Below, piece by piece: positions 52,098 to 60,150 of a stretch of DNA of 64,000 bases. The notes under the pieces were generated by a model. The model had not been told where the DNA came from, did no database searches, and saw only the letters and a program-made list of their open reading frames with translations. Numbering within the stretch: position 1 is the stretch's first letter; each line of letters begins with the position of its first letter. The position numbers and the translations under genes are program-made. Origin of the DNA: Aliiroseovarius sp. S1339 (GTDB lineage Bacteria; Pseudomonadota; Alphaproteobacteria; Rhodobacterales; Rhodobacteraceae); the NCBI RefSeq assembly GCF_023195695.1, contig NZ_JALPQG010000005.1:248001-312000 (forward strand). The letters are read 5' to 3'.

Positions 52098-52835
52098 TCA
52101 CTGTGGCAGGCTCGTCAGCTTTTTCAAGTTCGCGTAGATCTGGCTGGCTTCATTCTGCAGGTGATCAGCGAGGTCGCGCGCGTTGTCCTCGTGCATTCCA
52201 ACGGTTGAGATCGGCTCCCCGAATCGTACATGAACTGTACCAGGACGGGCTCGAATGGAACGAAGCGGCATGATTTGATGGCCTCCGTGGAACACCACGG
52301 GAACAAGTGGAACCTGTGCGCGAATTGCGATCAGGCTTGATCCAACCTTGAAACGACCCACCCCATCTTGGCCATGAATGCGCCCCTCTCCGCCCCACGC
52401 CAGCCGTTCGCCTGCCTCTACCGCGCTCACCATACGCTTGAGCAATCGGTCTGTACCCACACGATTCCCGCGCGGGACCATTTCGACGTTGGCCTTTCGG
52501 AGTGCAGCGCGCGCGAAAGGAACGAGCGCATAGAGATCAGTCAGCGCACCACGATCCACATGTGGCCACATGCAAACACCATACGCGATTGTGTCGATAA
52601 ATGAGGTCTCATTGTAAACTATGACGCTGCCCTCTCCGGGTTTCGGGGGCGTTCCACCCAATTCGATCGAGAACCGACATTTTTTCTGAAATTTGGAGAA
52701 ATGCGCCGTCAAAAGCGCTCGGGCCTGATGTTTGTCTGCTGCTGTATATGCCATTTTGTAGCACGTGTAAGGTGCGCTGGCGAGCCAGCTAAAGGAGGCA
52801 GATCCGCCCCGCCAGGTTTCGATGAGTTGCCGCAT
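52098..52835 (-). CDS. PlsC-like acyltransferase domain protein with altered catalytic motif
   Basis: A 245-residue protein with the layout of lysophospholipid acyltransferases: strand VIVYNETSFIDTIAYG at about 71-86, VPFARAALRKANVEMVPRGN (block II), GGEGRIHGQDGVGRFKVGSS at 148-167 (block III position) and VPLVPVVFHGGHQIMPL (block IV). The block I motif should be N-H-x4-D, but here it is N75-E76-T-S-F-I-D81, so the catalytic base histidine is replaced by glutamate. Block III reads GEGRIHG rather than PEGTRS. The fold is likely but acyl transfer is doubtful. The start is the ATG at 52835. It stands alone in an otherwise gene-poor area. Confidence 0.65.
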   Translation of the reverse strand: MRQLIETWRGGSASFSWLASAPYTCYKMAYTAADKHQARALLTAHFSKFQKKCRFSIELGGTPPKPGEGSVIVYNETSFIDTIAYGVCMWPHVDRGALTDLYALVPFARAALRKANVEMVPRGNRVGTDRLLKRMVSAVEAGERLAWGGEGRIHGQDGVGRFKVGSSLIAIRAQVPLVPVVFHGGHQIMPLRSIRARPGTVHVRFGEPISTVGMHEDNARDLADHLQNEASQIYANLKKLTSLPQ

Positions 52836-53662
52836 GTTGACCCTTATACCGTTTAATTTGATTTCAGTTAATCCGCCCGTCAAGATTGGGGTGACCCAAA
52901 AACGGTTTCGGCGTTTCGCTAAAAACGGCATCAATAAAAACGGATCTTGGGTTGGCGAAAACCATTTGAAAACTGACCTTCATGCTACGCGCTGAATCGG
53001 TCTCTTCGGACTGGAAGGAGACCTCGGAGGCGACGCAGCATCAGCCATTTCTGAAGGCAGGTATTCGTTGCTCACGGCCCTTTCCGGACCTGCACCCTAC
53101 CTTGAAGATGCTGCGGCCGCAGCCCGCATAGCCGCCATTCGCCGTGGCCGCAAACTCTGGAATTGCTCGAACTCACCGTTCGCGGACTTCGCTGACCTTG
53201 GGAAATTCGCCTTTGCTAGCGCAGCATCCTTTCGCACTTGCCGAAAGGGTTTCGCCGCCTTGCAGCTGGCGGAGCCAAACCGGACATTCAACCCGGCTCC
53301 TTGACGTCAAATTCAAACCTAACTTTCGCTACACCGAGCCAAGACAATCGAGACTCGGGCAAGTTCGCCGTCTGTGGGCGATGGAACGATGTCTGCAACC
53401 TATGGCAAGGGGCCGTTTTCGTCAGCCGGGAGTAAGTCGTTTTCAGCGTCTACGAAACATCGCCAATGCCTTCATTCTGCTGTTTGGCCTGATTTCCAAA
53501 GCGGGTTTTGTGCCGGAGAAAACCAGCAAGCTTCGATGCGTGTGGTGTTAAATTTGATGGCATTGTAGTCTTGCGTGTCAAAACGCTCAGATGAACGGCG
53601 CACGAAACGCTGCGGGGCATCAAAGCCATTGCGCTTGAGAAATTGATATAAGGAATGCCACG
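52836..53662. other. 827-base gene-poor region before the membrane AraC gene
   Basis: No open frame here has recognisable protein features. The open frames are GC-skew artefacts. The sequence looks like degraded DNA; the promoter of the AraC-type gene should be near its right end. Confidence 0.45.
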
Positions 53663-54694
53663 GTGAGCACGGTTCCCACGTCTTGGCTCATTTCGATTCT
53701 TGCGGTTTTTATCGCAGCGGCGGTTGTGAGCAGACCGCTGCTGCCGGTTGCTGCGCGCGTTCTGTTTGGCCTTGCACTTGGCCTTGTTGCAGTGGTCACC
53801 GTTTTTGTGGGATTGAGATCGGAATATGGGATTGAGGCGCTGAGCCGGATACAGCCCCATATTGCGATACTGATAGCCCCCACGCTATGGCTTGGTTTTC
53901 AATCACTTGCGTCAACGACCGGGGCCCCAAGCCGACAGAGGCTTCTGATCGTCGCTATTGGTCTTGTGGTCGGGCAACTTGCGCTGTTTCTACCAACGGC
54001 CTGGTCCGCTGATTTGGTCGTGATCGGCACCAATGCCATCTGTGCCATTTTGCTGGCGAGGATGCTGCTTCAGCCATCAGAAGCATTTGTTCAGGTCGCA
54101 CCCGGCAAATTTCGCATGACCAGACTTGCGCTGCTTTTTGCGCTGTTCTTCATCGGCCTGATCGTTGCGGCTGATCTGATCTTTGTTGCGGTGCTGTCTG
54201 CGGGCAATACAGGGATCATCCAGCTCCTGACTGGCGTATCTGGCGTGATTGTTACCGTCGTCTTGATGAGCGCGCTTGTTGGCGTGCCACTTGCCCTTGG
54301 GGGCCAGACGCGGCACGCGACGCGCGACCTTGCGACAGAAGCACCGCTGGAAGAGGACCACGACCTGTTGCGCAGGCTCGATCAACTGATGGCAGACCAA
54401 CAAATATTCACGGACCCGGATCTGACGCTCGCGCGGTTGGGTCGGCGGCTCCACTGCCCCGCACGAAGCGTTTCAAAAGCGGTCAATCGCGTTAACGGAG
54501 AGAATATTTCGCGCTATATCAATGGCTTTCGCGTGCGCCATGCAGCGACACTGCTGACAACCACTGATCTGCCCGTGACAGACATCATGTTGGAAGCCGG
54601 TTTCCAGAGTAAGTCCAGCTTCAACACCGAGTTTCGTCGCCTGACCGGCCAAACGCCGTCTGACTATAAAAGCCACGGAAGCGGCGACAAATAG
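53663..54694 (+). CDS. Membrane-embedded AraC-family transcriptional regulator
   Basis: A 343-residue protein whose first ~225 residues contain about seven hydrophobic helices (for example ILAVFIAAAVVSRPLLPVAA; LALLFALFFIGLIVAADLIF; GVSGVIVTVVLMSALVGVPL). The C-terminal ~110 residues are an AraC HTH domain: LTLARLGRRLHCPARSVSKA and VTDIMLEAGFQSKSSFNTEF, ending LTGQTPSDYK. It probably binds DNA from the inner membrane in response to an envelope signal. The start is the GTG at 53663 with AAGGA upstream. It precedes an exported small protein, S41 and class-C hydrolases and a CPBP protein on the same strand, which are likely its targets. Confidence 0.88.
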   Translation: MSTVPTSWLISILAVFIAAAVVSRPLLPVAARVLFGLALGLVAVVTVFVGLRSEYGIEALSRIQPHIAILIAPTLWLGFQSLASTTGAPSRQRLLIVAIGLVVGQLALFLPTAWSADLVVIGTNAICAILLARMLLQPSEAFVQVAPGKFRMTRLALLFALFFIGLIVAADLIFVAVLSAGNTGIIQLLTGVSGVIVTVVLMSALVGVPLALGGQTRHATRDLATEAPLEEDHDLLRRLDQLMADQQIFTDPDLTLARLGRRLHCPARSVSKAVNRVNGENISRYINGFRVRHAATLLTTTDLPVTDIMLEAGFQSKSSFNTEFRRLTGQTPSDYKSHGSGDK

Positions 54695-54813
54695 GTTCGC
54701 AATCGCGATTTCAAACGTTCGGAAACGTAAATCCGGGCGCGAATTAAGCGCTTTTCACCTTTGTTGATTGCAGAGCCCACATGCGTGGGACAGCAACAAT
54801 GAAAGGAAATGCT

Positions 54814-55353
54814 GTGAAACTCCGAACACTAAAAGATCATCTGCCGACCATGGGATTGGCGGCCGGTGTGATATTGATCAACTTTGCATCAATCGACTTT
54901 GCAATGGCTGAAACGATCACAACGACAGAAAGTGACATCGCGGTCATCAATATCCCGCAGCCAAAGGAAGGGAATCTTTTGATGCTGCGCGGGCTTGCCG
55001 GCAAAGGCACGGCCTCGTTTCGCATCAACAGCGCTTGTCGCACGATGCCTGTCCGGTTTGTGGCAGGCGACTTTTCTGGCGAAGATGTTGATGTGGCGCG
55101 AACGGGATCGATCCGAATTGTTATCACCAACCCAGAGGTCATGCGCGACCTGTTGGCAGGGCGGGATCTGGTCAGCGACATGGTACGCGTTTCATCCGAT
55201 CCCACCGATCGGGCGGCGGACTTGTATCTGGCGCAGGGCCTTTCGGCGGACACCGGATTTGTCATCAACCCAGGGCGAAACCTGTTTGCAGATGTCCTTG
55301 GCGCTCGCAACACAGACGTGGACTGCGCCAGCCTGTCAACGACGCTTCCATAG
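54814..55353 (+). CDS. Exported protein of unknown function (about 179 aa)
   Basis: I do not recognise a family. The N-terminus is a long signal peptide (MGLAAGVILINFASIDFAMA, cleavage probably AMA-ET). The mature part is beta-rich with a run SDIAVINIPQPKEGNLLMLR, two cysteines spaced far apart (SACRTM near 80 and VDCASL near 170) that could form a disulfide, and DLYLAQGLSADTGF. I chose the GTG at 54814 because AAAGGA sits just before it; ATGs at 54781 and 54799 are alternatives. The gene lies 119 bp after the membrane AraC regulator and may be its first target. Confidence 0.7.
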   Translation: MKLRTLKDHLPTMGLAAGVILINFASIDFAMAETITTTESDIAVINIPQPKEGNLLMLRGLAGKGTASFRINSACRTMPVRFVAGDFSGEDVDVARTGSIRIVITNPEVMRDLLAGRDLVSDMVRVSSDPTDRAADLYLAQGLSADTGFVINPGRNLFADVLGARNTDVDCASLSTTLP

Positions 55354-55436
55354 GCTGAGACATGCGTGCGCAGCTGATGCCTCTTGGGTTTCATGCTGCG
55401 CATACTTCCACGCCAAACATAAAAAGGGCTGCTCCC

Positions 55437-55835
55437 ATGCAAACCGAAACGACTAACCCGAAACGACCCACGATGTACCAGTTGATCCCCCTGCTGCGAC
55501 TGGAAGGCTTCGCGATTGGGCTTGCGGCCATCGTTGCCTATGCCAGTTTGGAACAAAGTTGGACGCTGTTCGCGATCTTGTTCCTTGCGCCCGACCTGGC
55601 GATGCTCGGTTACGCGTTCGGCGCGCGCGTCGGTGCGATTGCCTATAATGCGATGCACAGTTACATCGCCCCCGCTGCGGTCGGGACGATCGGCTGGGTC
55701 GCTGGCTGGTCAGAGGCTATCGCGCTGGTAACCATCTGGGTCGCCCATATCGGCCTTGATCGCGCGATCGGTTATGGCCTCAAACACAGATCGGGCTTCA
55801 AGACCACACACCTATCGCTGCAGGTGCAGCAATGA
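55437..55835 (+). CDS. DUF4260 family membrane protein
   Basis: A 132-residue protein with four hydrophobic helices (GFAIGLAAIVAYASL; WTLFAILFLAPDLAMLGYAFG; YIAPAAVGTIGWVAG; IALVTIWVAHIGLDRAIGYG). LRLEG near the start and AHIGLDRAIGYGLK near the end match DUF4260, a small membrane family of unknown function. The ATG at 55437 follows AAAAAGGG. Its stop overlaps the S41 peptidase start by 4 bp, indicating coupling with the hydrolase operon. Confidence 0.82.
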   Translation: MQTETTNPKRPTMYQLIPLLRLEGFAIGLAAIVAYASLEQSWTLFAILFLAPDLAMLGYAFGARVGAIAYNAMHSYIAPAAVGTIGWVAGWSEAIALVTIWVAHIGLDRAIGYGLKHRSGFKTTHLSLQVQQ

Positions 55836-56959
55836 ACAATGTCACCAAACCGCTTGGCTTTTTGTCCCTAAGTGCGCCTTCGCGTGTTCCTGATGTGCCG
55901 CTTGCATCCAACTCGTCCCGTTGGATAGACCGCCGGTCCTTTCTTGGGGCGCTCTCTGCGACAGGCCTGGCCATGATTTCAGGTCCCACTGCGGCAAGCC
56001 CGAACGATTACCGCCAATCCATTTCGATCATTCAAGACATCTTCGAGAGATACTTTTTCGATCCCGCCTGGATGACATCGCAGCAAGCGCATTCGCTGTT
56101 CTCTGAGCTGATGGAACTCGCCGAAACCTCGCAAGACCCCGAACGCCTTTGCCTCGATTTTGAACAAACGTTCAAACGTATAGGCCTGTCCCATGTCACG
56201 CTGTCTGTTCGACAACGCAGTACGGCGGCTTTGGGTCGACACTTCGATTCCATGCAAGTCGGCCCCGAGGCTGTAGCCTTGGAATGGGACCACCAGGTGG
56301 CCTGCCTCAGTGTTCGCACCTTCATGGGCCAGGACACCGGCCCGCGCATCACGGCCGCGTTCGAGGACATTGCGTCCAGGGGCGCGAAGGGGCTGATCAT
56401 TGATCTGCGCGACAATCCCGGCGGGGCATTTGCGATGCGCCGCCTCGTTGGCCACTGTATCGCTGATGGTGTCGATGCCGGCGTTCTACTGGGACGGGGG
56501 TGGTCTCGGGAAGGTGCGCTGATGCCAGAACGCACAGAGATCGAGGCGCTGGAGCCCTGGCACGGTGCAACTGTCGTTGGCCTTTGGAACCACCTTGCGA
56601 TCCATGCCGTCACACGGGTCCATTTCTTTCCCATGCGGCCGATGTTTCATGGCCCGATAGCGATCCTGATCAATGGACAAACGCAAAGCGCCTCCGAACT
56701 CGTTGCAGAGGTTCTGCGAAGCGTGCGAGGTGCCGTGCTGATCGGCGAGACCAGCGCGGGCGCTCTGCTGGTTCAAAAACCCTTTGATGTCGGGGATCAG
56801 TTTACCCTGTCCTTGCCTGTCGCCGATTACATAAGCCACGGCAGCGGTCGGATCGAAGGCGTGGGGCTGGTGCCGGACATAAACGCGTCTGACCAAGACG
56901 CGATTTCCGTAGCCTTTTCCTCCCTTTCCGAGATGCGGAATACTGAGGGGAAGTTATGA
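55832..56959 (+). CDS. S41-family peptidase, Tat-exported
   Basis: A 375-residue protein. A twin-arginine signal is visible near residues 30-60 (DRRSFLGALSATGLAMISG). The peptidase core has GLIIDLRDNPGGAF (about residue 180), the nucleophile region NGQTQSASELVAEVLR, and a lysine in GETSAGALLVQKPFDVG that fits the S41 Ser-Lys dyad. There is no PDZ domain, so it is closer to TSP/CtpA-like minimal forms. It acts in the periplasm after Tat export. It overlaps both the DUF4260 gene and the beta-lactamase-like gene by 4 bp, so three genes are translationally coupled. Confidence 0.88.
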   Translation: MNNVTKPLGFLSLSAPSRVPDVPLASNSSRWIDRRSFLGALSATGLAMISGPTAASPNDYRQSISIIQDIFERYFFDPAWMTSQQAHSLFSELMELAETSQDPERLCLDFEQTFKRIGLSHVTLSVRQRSTAALGRHFDSMQVGPEAVALEWDHQVACLSVRTFMGQDTGPRITAAFEDIASRGAKGLIIDLRDNPGGAFAMRRLVGHCIADGVDAGVLLGRGWSREGALMPERTEIEALEPWHGATVVGLWNHLAIHAVTRVHFFPMRPMFHGPIAILINGQTQSASELVAEVLRSVRGAVLIGETSAGALLVQKPFDVGDQFTLSLPVADYISHGSGRIEGVGLVPDINASDQDAISVAFSSLSEMRNTEGKL

Positions 56960-58137
56960 AATATGTGGCGCATAAGCGATGGGCGAAATGGGTGATTGGC
57001 CTGCTGGCCTCGTTCATGATCGCGGTGTGGATGATGATGGTCCCCCATCCTGCTGCACCCACGGCACCGCTTGATCGCGATCACCTTAAGGCATGGCTCG
57101 ACAGCATCGTCTCATCGCAAGCTGCCACTGCGATATCGATCTCTGTCATTCAGAATGGCGACGTTGCATTGGAAATGGCGTCAGGCACAGCAAATCCTTT
57201 TAGGACTCAACAGGCAACGCCGCAGACCCGATATCACGTCTGGTCTGTGACCAAACTCGCGACGGCTTTGACGATCTTGACGCTGGCCGAGGATCGGGAA
57301 CTGGATCTCGACCTTCCGGTTACAGAAATTCTGCCCTGGCTGGATTTGGACGAAGCCGCGGAAAACCGCATCACGACCCGAGATCTTTTGCGGCATAGGT
57401 CGGGTCTTCTAGACACAGTACCGGCGGTTTTTGGGTGGCTGCAATATGACGAAAACTTGCCAAATCAAACGGAGTTTCTGCGCCAAAAGATGCCCGCCTA
57501 CCGCGATCTTGGTTTCCAACCCGGTGACGACCGCAGCTACAGTAACCTCGGATACATGCTGCTTGGCGCGATTATCGAGGCGGTGAGCGGACAAGTGTAT
57601 GAAGAAGTGGTATTCGAGCGCGTGTTGGAACCCGCAGGGATGGCATCAAGCAGCTTTGTCTTTGGCGCACCGCAATCAGAAGACGAAGCGCTCGGGTCGC
57701 ACCCATTGGTGCATTTCTTCACGCCGTTCCTTCCCTATTTTGTCGATCTCGACGATCTGATCAGGGAACGGGACGGTCGGATTTGGTGGCTGAACCGTGT
57801 CTACATCAAAGCGACCCCGCCGACGGGTCTAATAGCCTCCGCACGCGACGCCGCCCGTTTGGGCTCTGTCACAATGGCAAAAGGCCCTGTTCTTCAAAGT
57901 GACGAAATGGTGCGACTTATGATTGCACCGGATCAAGAGGATTTTTCCCTTGGCTGGTTCGAACGTGATGCGGCGGCGCAATGGTTGCAACATCGCGGGA
58001 GAGGCCCGGGCTTTGCAGCGGTTGTGAGGGTCTATCCGGCACAAGGTCTTTCCATTGCCGTTCTCGCAAGCGGAACTGACGCCCCGGTTGCCGATATTGC
58101 CGATGTCGTCGCGCAGTCTTTGGGTGATGAAGAGTGA
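56956..58137 (+). CDS. Serine hydrolase, class-C beta-lactamase/PBP-like
   Basis: A 393-residue protein of the beta-lactamase-related (class C) family. The N-terminus is a membrane anchor or signal (WVIGLLASFMIAVWMMMVP). The S-x-x-K nucleophile motif is SVTK in YHVWSVTKLATALTIL, the Y-x-N motif is YSNLGYM, and HRGRGPGF corresponds to the H/K-x-G motif. Substrates range from beta-lactams to peptidoglycan peptides and esters. It starts inside the S41 peptidase stop (ATGA), so the two enzymes are made together and probably act on the same periplasmic substrate. Confidence 0.9.
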   Translation: MKYVAHKRWAKWVIGLLASFMIAVWMMMVPHPAAPTAPLDRDHLKAWLDSIVSSQAATAISISVIQNGDVALEMASGTANPFRTQQATPQTRYHVWSVTKLATALTILTLAEDRELDLDLPVTEILPWLDLDEAAENRITTRDLLRHRSGLLDTVPAVFGWLQYDENLPNQTEFLRQKMPAYRDLGFQPGDDRSYSNLGYMLLGAIIEAVSGQVYEEVVFERVLEPAGMASSSFVFGAPQSEDEALGSHPLVHFFTPFLPYFVDLDDLIRERDGRIWWLNRVYIKATPPTGLIASARDAARLGSVTMAKGPVLQSDEMVRLMIAPDQEDFSLGWFERDAAAQWLQHRGRGPGFAAVVRVYPAQGLSIAVLASGTDAPVADIADVVAQSLGDEE

Positions 58138-58269
58138 TGCAAAGGGCTGCTACAAAACCGATGCATCCCGCATCGCAGGATTGTCCCGGTCTGTTAAAGC
58201 CTGCATGCGGTGTCTGAGCATGACAGGTCGTTTCAAAATCTCATTCGGAAGTCTTTTGGAATTGGAGAT

Positions 58270-58992
58270 ATGATCGTGCCGTTTATCTCAGGCAACGCCA
58301 AGAAACTGTTGATTGCGATCCTGATCAGTCTTCCCGGTCTGCTCGCACTTGTGACGCTTGTCACACCTCCGCCTGGCATTCCGGCAATCGCTTTGGCCGT
58401 GAACCCGCTTGTTCTGCTTGTCGTTTTTACTTTGGGGGGATTTTTCGCAGCGCCTAGAATGAATCTGAAGTCAAGGTTGTTCCTTGGTGACGCATGGTCT
58501 CCAGCACAGCTGCTGTTCTATCTGCTGCTCGGCGCAATTGGCGGTCTGATGCTTGGCGTTTTCGATCAGACCACCGCATCGGTGTGGCGTCCTGACGGAA
58601 GTGAATTGAAGACATTGTTTGAAGGGGCAGATCTGTCCAACCTGACCATCGGTATATTCTACGGGGGGATCACCGAGGAATTCATCATGCGCTGGGGTCT
58701 GTTGAGCCTGCTTGCGCTTGGTCTTTCAAAACTGTCACACTACCGCGTCGCGTTGCAGTTGGCGGTCGTTCTGACGGCAGTCTTGTTTGCGGCTGGACAC
58801 TTACCCGCCATTTTTCTGATGTCTCCTGAACCGGGAAGCCTCGCTCTTGTCAGAACTCTTGGTCTTAATCTCATCGCCGGTCTTCTTTTCGGTTACGCCT
58901 ATACGCGCACAAGCCTCGAGGCGGCATTCAGCGCGCATATGGGGCTACATCTCGGAGTTTTCTTGACCGCCGCCACACTGCAACTGGTTTAG
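58270..58992 (+). CDS. CPBP-family intramembrane protease-like protein
   Basis: A 240-residue integral membrane protein of the CPBP/Abi (CAAX-protease and bacteriocin-processing) family. The catalytic pattern is intact: EEFIMRW (EExxxR) at about residue 131, FAAGH (FxxxH) about 40 residues later, and HMGLHLGVF near the C-terminus. These glutamic-type proteases process peptides or give self-immunity to bacteriocins. The start is uncertain: the ATG at 58270 or a GTG at 58276 with better RBS spacing, and an upstream GTG at 58210. It closes the regulated hydrolase set behind the serine hydrolase (132 bp gap). Confidence 0.86.
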   Translation: MIVPFISGNAKKLLIAILISLPGLLALVTLVTPPPGIPAIALAVNPLVLLVVFTLGGFFAAPRMNLKSRLFLGDAWSPAQLLFYLLLGAIGGLMLGVFDQTTASVWRPDGSELKTLFEGADLSNLTIGIFYGGITEEFIMRWGLLSLLALGLSKLSHYRVALQLAVVLTAVLFAAGHLPAIFLMSPEPGSLALVRTLGLNLIAGLLFGYAYTRTSLEAAFSAHMGLHLGVFLTAATLQLV

Positions 58993-59176
58993 TTCGAAAG
59001 ATCGTACTCTTTGTACGATAATCCGCAAAGGAATGAAGACGTGTGACACTGGTCGAAACGCGATGATCACGACCAACAACAATGCATAATTTGTCAAAAC
59101 CTTCGCAGGTTCAGTCATGTCGCGAAGCCTTGGACTGCGCCAATCTACCAGCATCAACAACGCAGGACATGAACCA

Positions 59177-59623
59177 ATGATACGTGATTTCAAAACCACC
59201 GACACCGACGCAGTTGTGGACGTCTGGAGAGCGGCGACGGCTGTTGCGCACCCCTTCTTGACTGCCGATTTCATCGAAAGCGAGGCGGATAACCTTCGCA
59301 ATATATACCTCGTCCATGCGCAGACCCGCGTGATAGAGTTTAACGGCCTGGTGTCGGGCTTTATCGCCATGATCGGTACCGAGATCGGCGGCCTGTTTCT
59401 TGATCCCAAGCTCCATGGGCGTGGGCTTGGACGGGCGCTGGTGGACGACGCCGCAAAACAGTTCGATACGCTTGAGGTTGAGGTGTTTGAGCAGAATACA
59501 GTCGGACGCAGGTTCTATGACAGCTACGGCTTTCAACAGATCGGGTCTTCATTCCATGAAGCAACTGGCGAAACCGTTTTGCGCCTTGCCAACACGGGCA
59601 AGAACACGGAGGCGGCAGCATGA
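59177..59623 (+). CDS. GNAT-family N-acetyltransferase
   Basis: A 148-residue GNAT. The acetyl-CoA site is LFLDPKLHGRGLGRALVDDA, with the N-terminal MIRDFKTTDTDAVVDVWRAA and the C-terminal GRRFYDSYGFQQIG typical of the family. The acceptor is unknown. Its stop overlaps the next gene start by 4 bp. The preceding 184-base gap has no recognisable gene. Confidence 0.87.
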   Translation: MIRDFKTTDTDAVVDVWRAATAVAHPFLTADFIESEADNLRNIYLVHAQTRVIEFNGLVSGFIAMIGTEIGGLFLDPKLHGRGLGRALVDDAAKQFDTLEVEVFEQNTVGRRFYDSYGFQQIGSSFHEATGETVLRLANTGKNTEAAA

Positions 59624-59970
59624 GCTACTTCATTTATCCCTTCGCGATCATCGGTTTTGTTTCTGTCACATTTGTGGCGATAGGGCTTTGGCTGGACATC
59701 AGCGACTTTGACAACACCCAAGGCGGCTATGAAGCGCCGTTCGAAGGTGTCACAGGTGATCCGGTTGACTGGTTTGCCATGGACAAAACTCCAACAGGCA
59801 TCGCCAAACGCGGATACGTCATGAATGTACTTGTCGATGGCACAACGGGCATGATCACTTTCGAACTCTTCGGATGGCGCATGCCGTTCCGCCAATTCTC
59901 GGAGCGCGCGCTGGTCGTCCACAAACCGCGGGAAGCGTTCATAGCAATGGGCTTCAGCCCCGAGTTCTGA
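59620..59970 (+). CDS. Small membrane protein of unknown function
   Basis: A 116-residue protein with one N-terminal hydrophobic helix (FIYPFAIIGFVSVTFVAIG). The remainder (GYVMNVLVDGTTGMITFELFG) is soluble and not similar to anything I know. It is coupled to the GNAT gene by a 4 bp overlap, and a strong terminator follows. It could be an anchor or a periplasm-facing partner of the acetyltransferase. Confidence 0.7.
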   Translation: MSYFIYPFAIIGFVSVTFVAIGLWLDISDFDNTQGGYEAPFEGVTGDPVDWFAMDKTPTGIAKRGYVMNVLVDGTTGMITFELFGWRMPFRQFSERALVVHKPREAFIAMGFSPEF

Positions 59971-59992
59971 TCGCTTCCATACCTAGATCGAA

Positions 59993-60019
59993 AAGGCGGG
60001 CCACGGTCCGCCTTTTTTT
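59993..60019 (+). terminator. Rho-independent terminator after the small membrane protein gene
   Basis: Arms AGGCGG and CCGCCT with an 8-base loop, followed by seven T's. Confidence 0.88.
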
Positions 60020-60150
60020 CGTTGGTGCTGATGATGCGCATTTGGTCAAATCATCTGCGCGGCCTGTCAATCTCAAAGCGAATGGACCGCCCTAAAGTCC
60101 ATGTATCGGCGCTTTGATGCGCCCCAACTCAGATCAGGATACATGGACCA

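Noticed and set aside
53144-53551. A 135-residue frame in the gap before the membrane AraC gene
   Set aside because: Arginine- and alanine-rich composition with no motifs; no ribosome-binding site. It looks like noncoding high-GC DNA.
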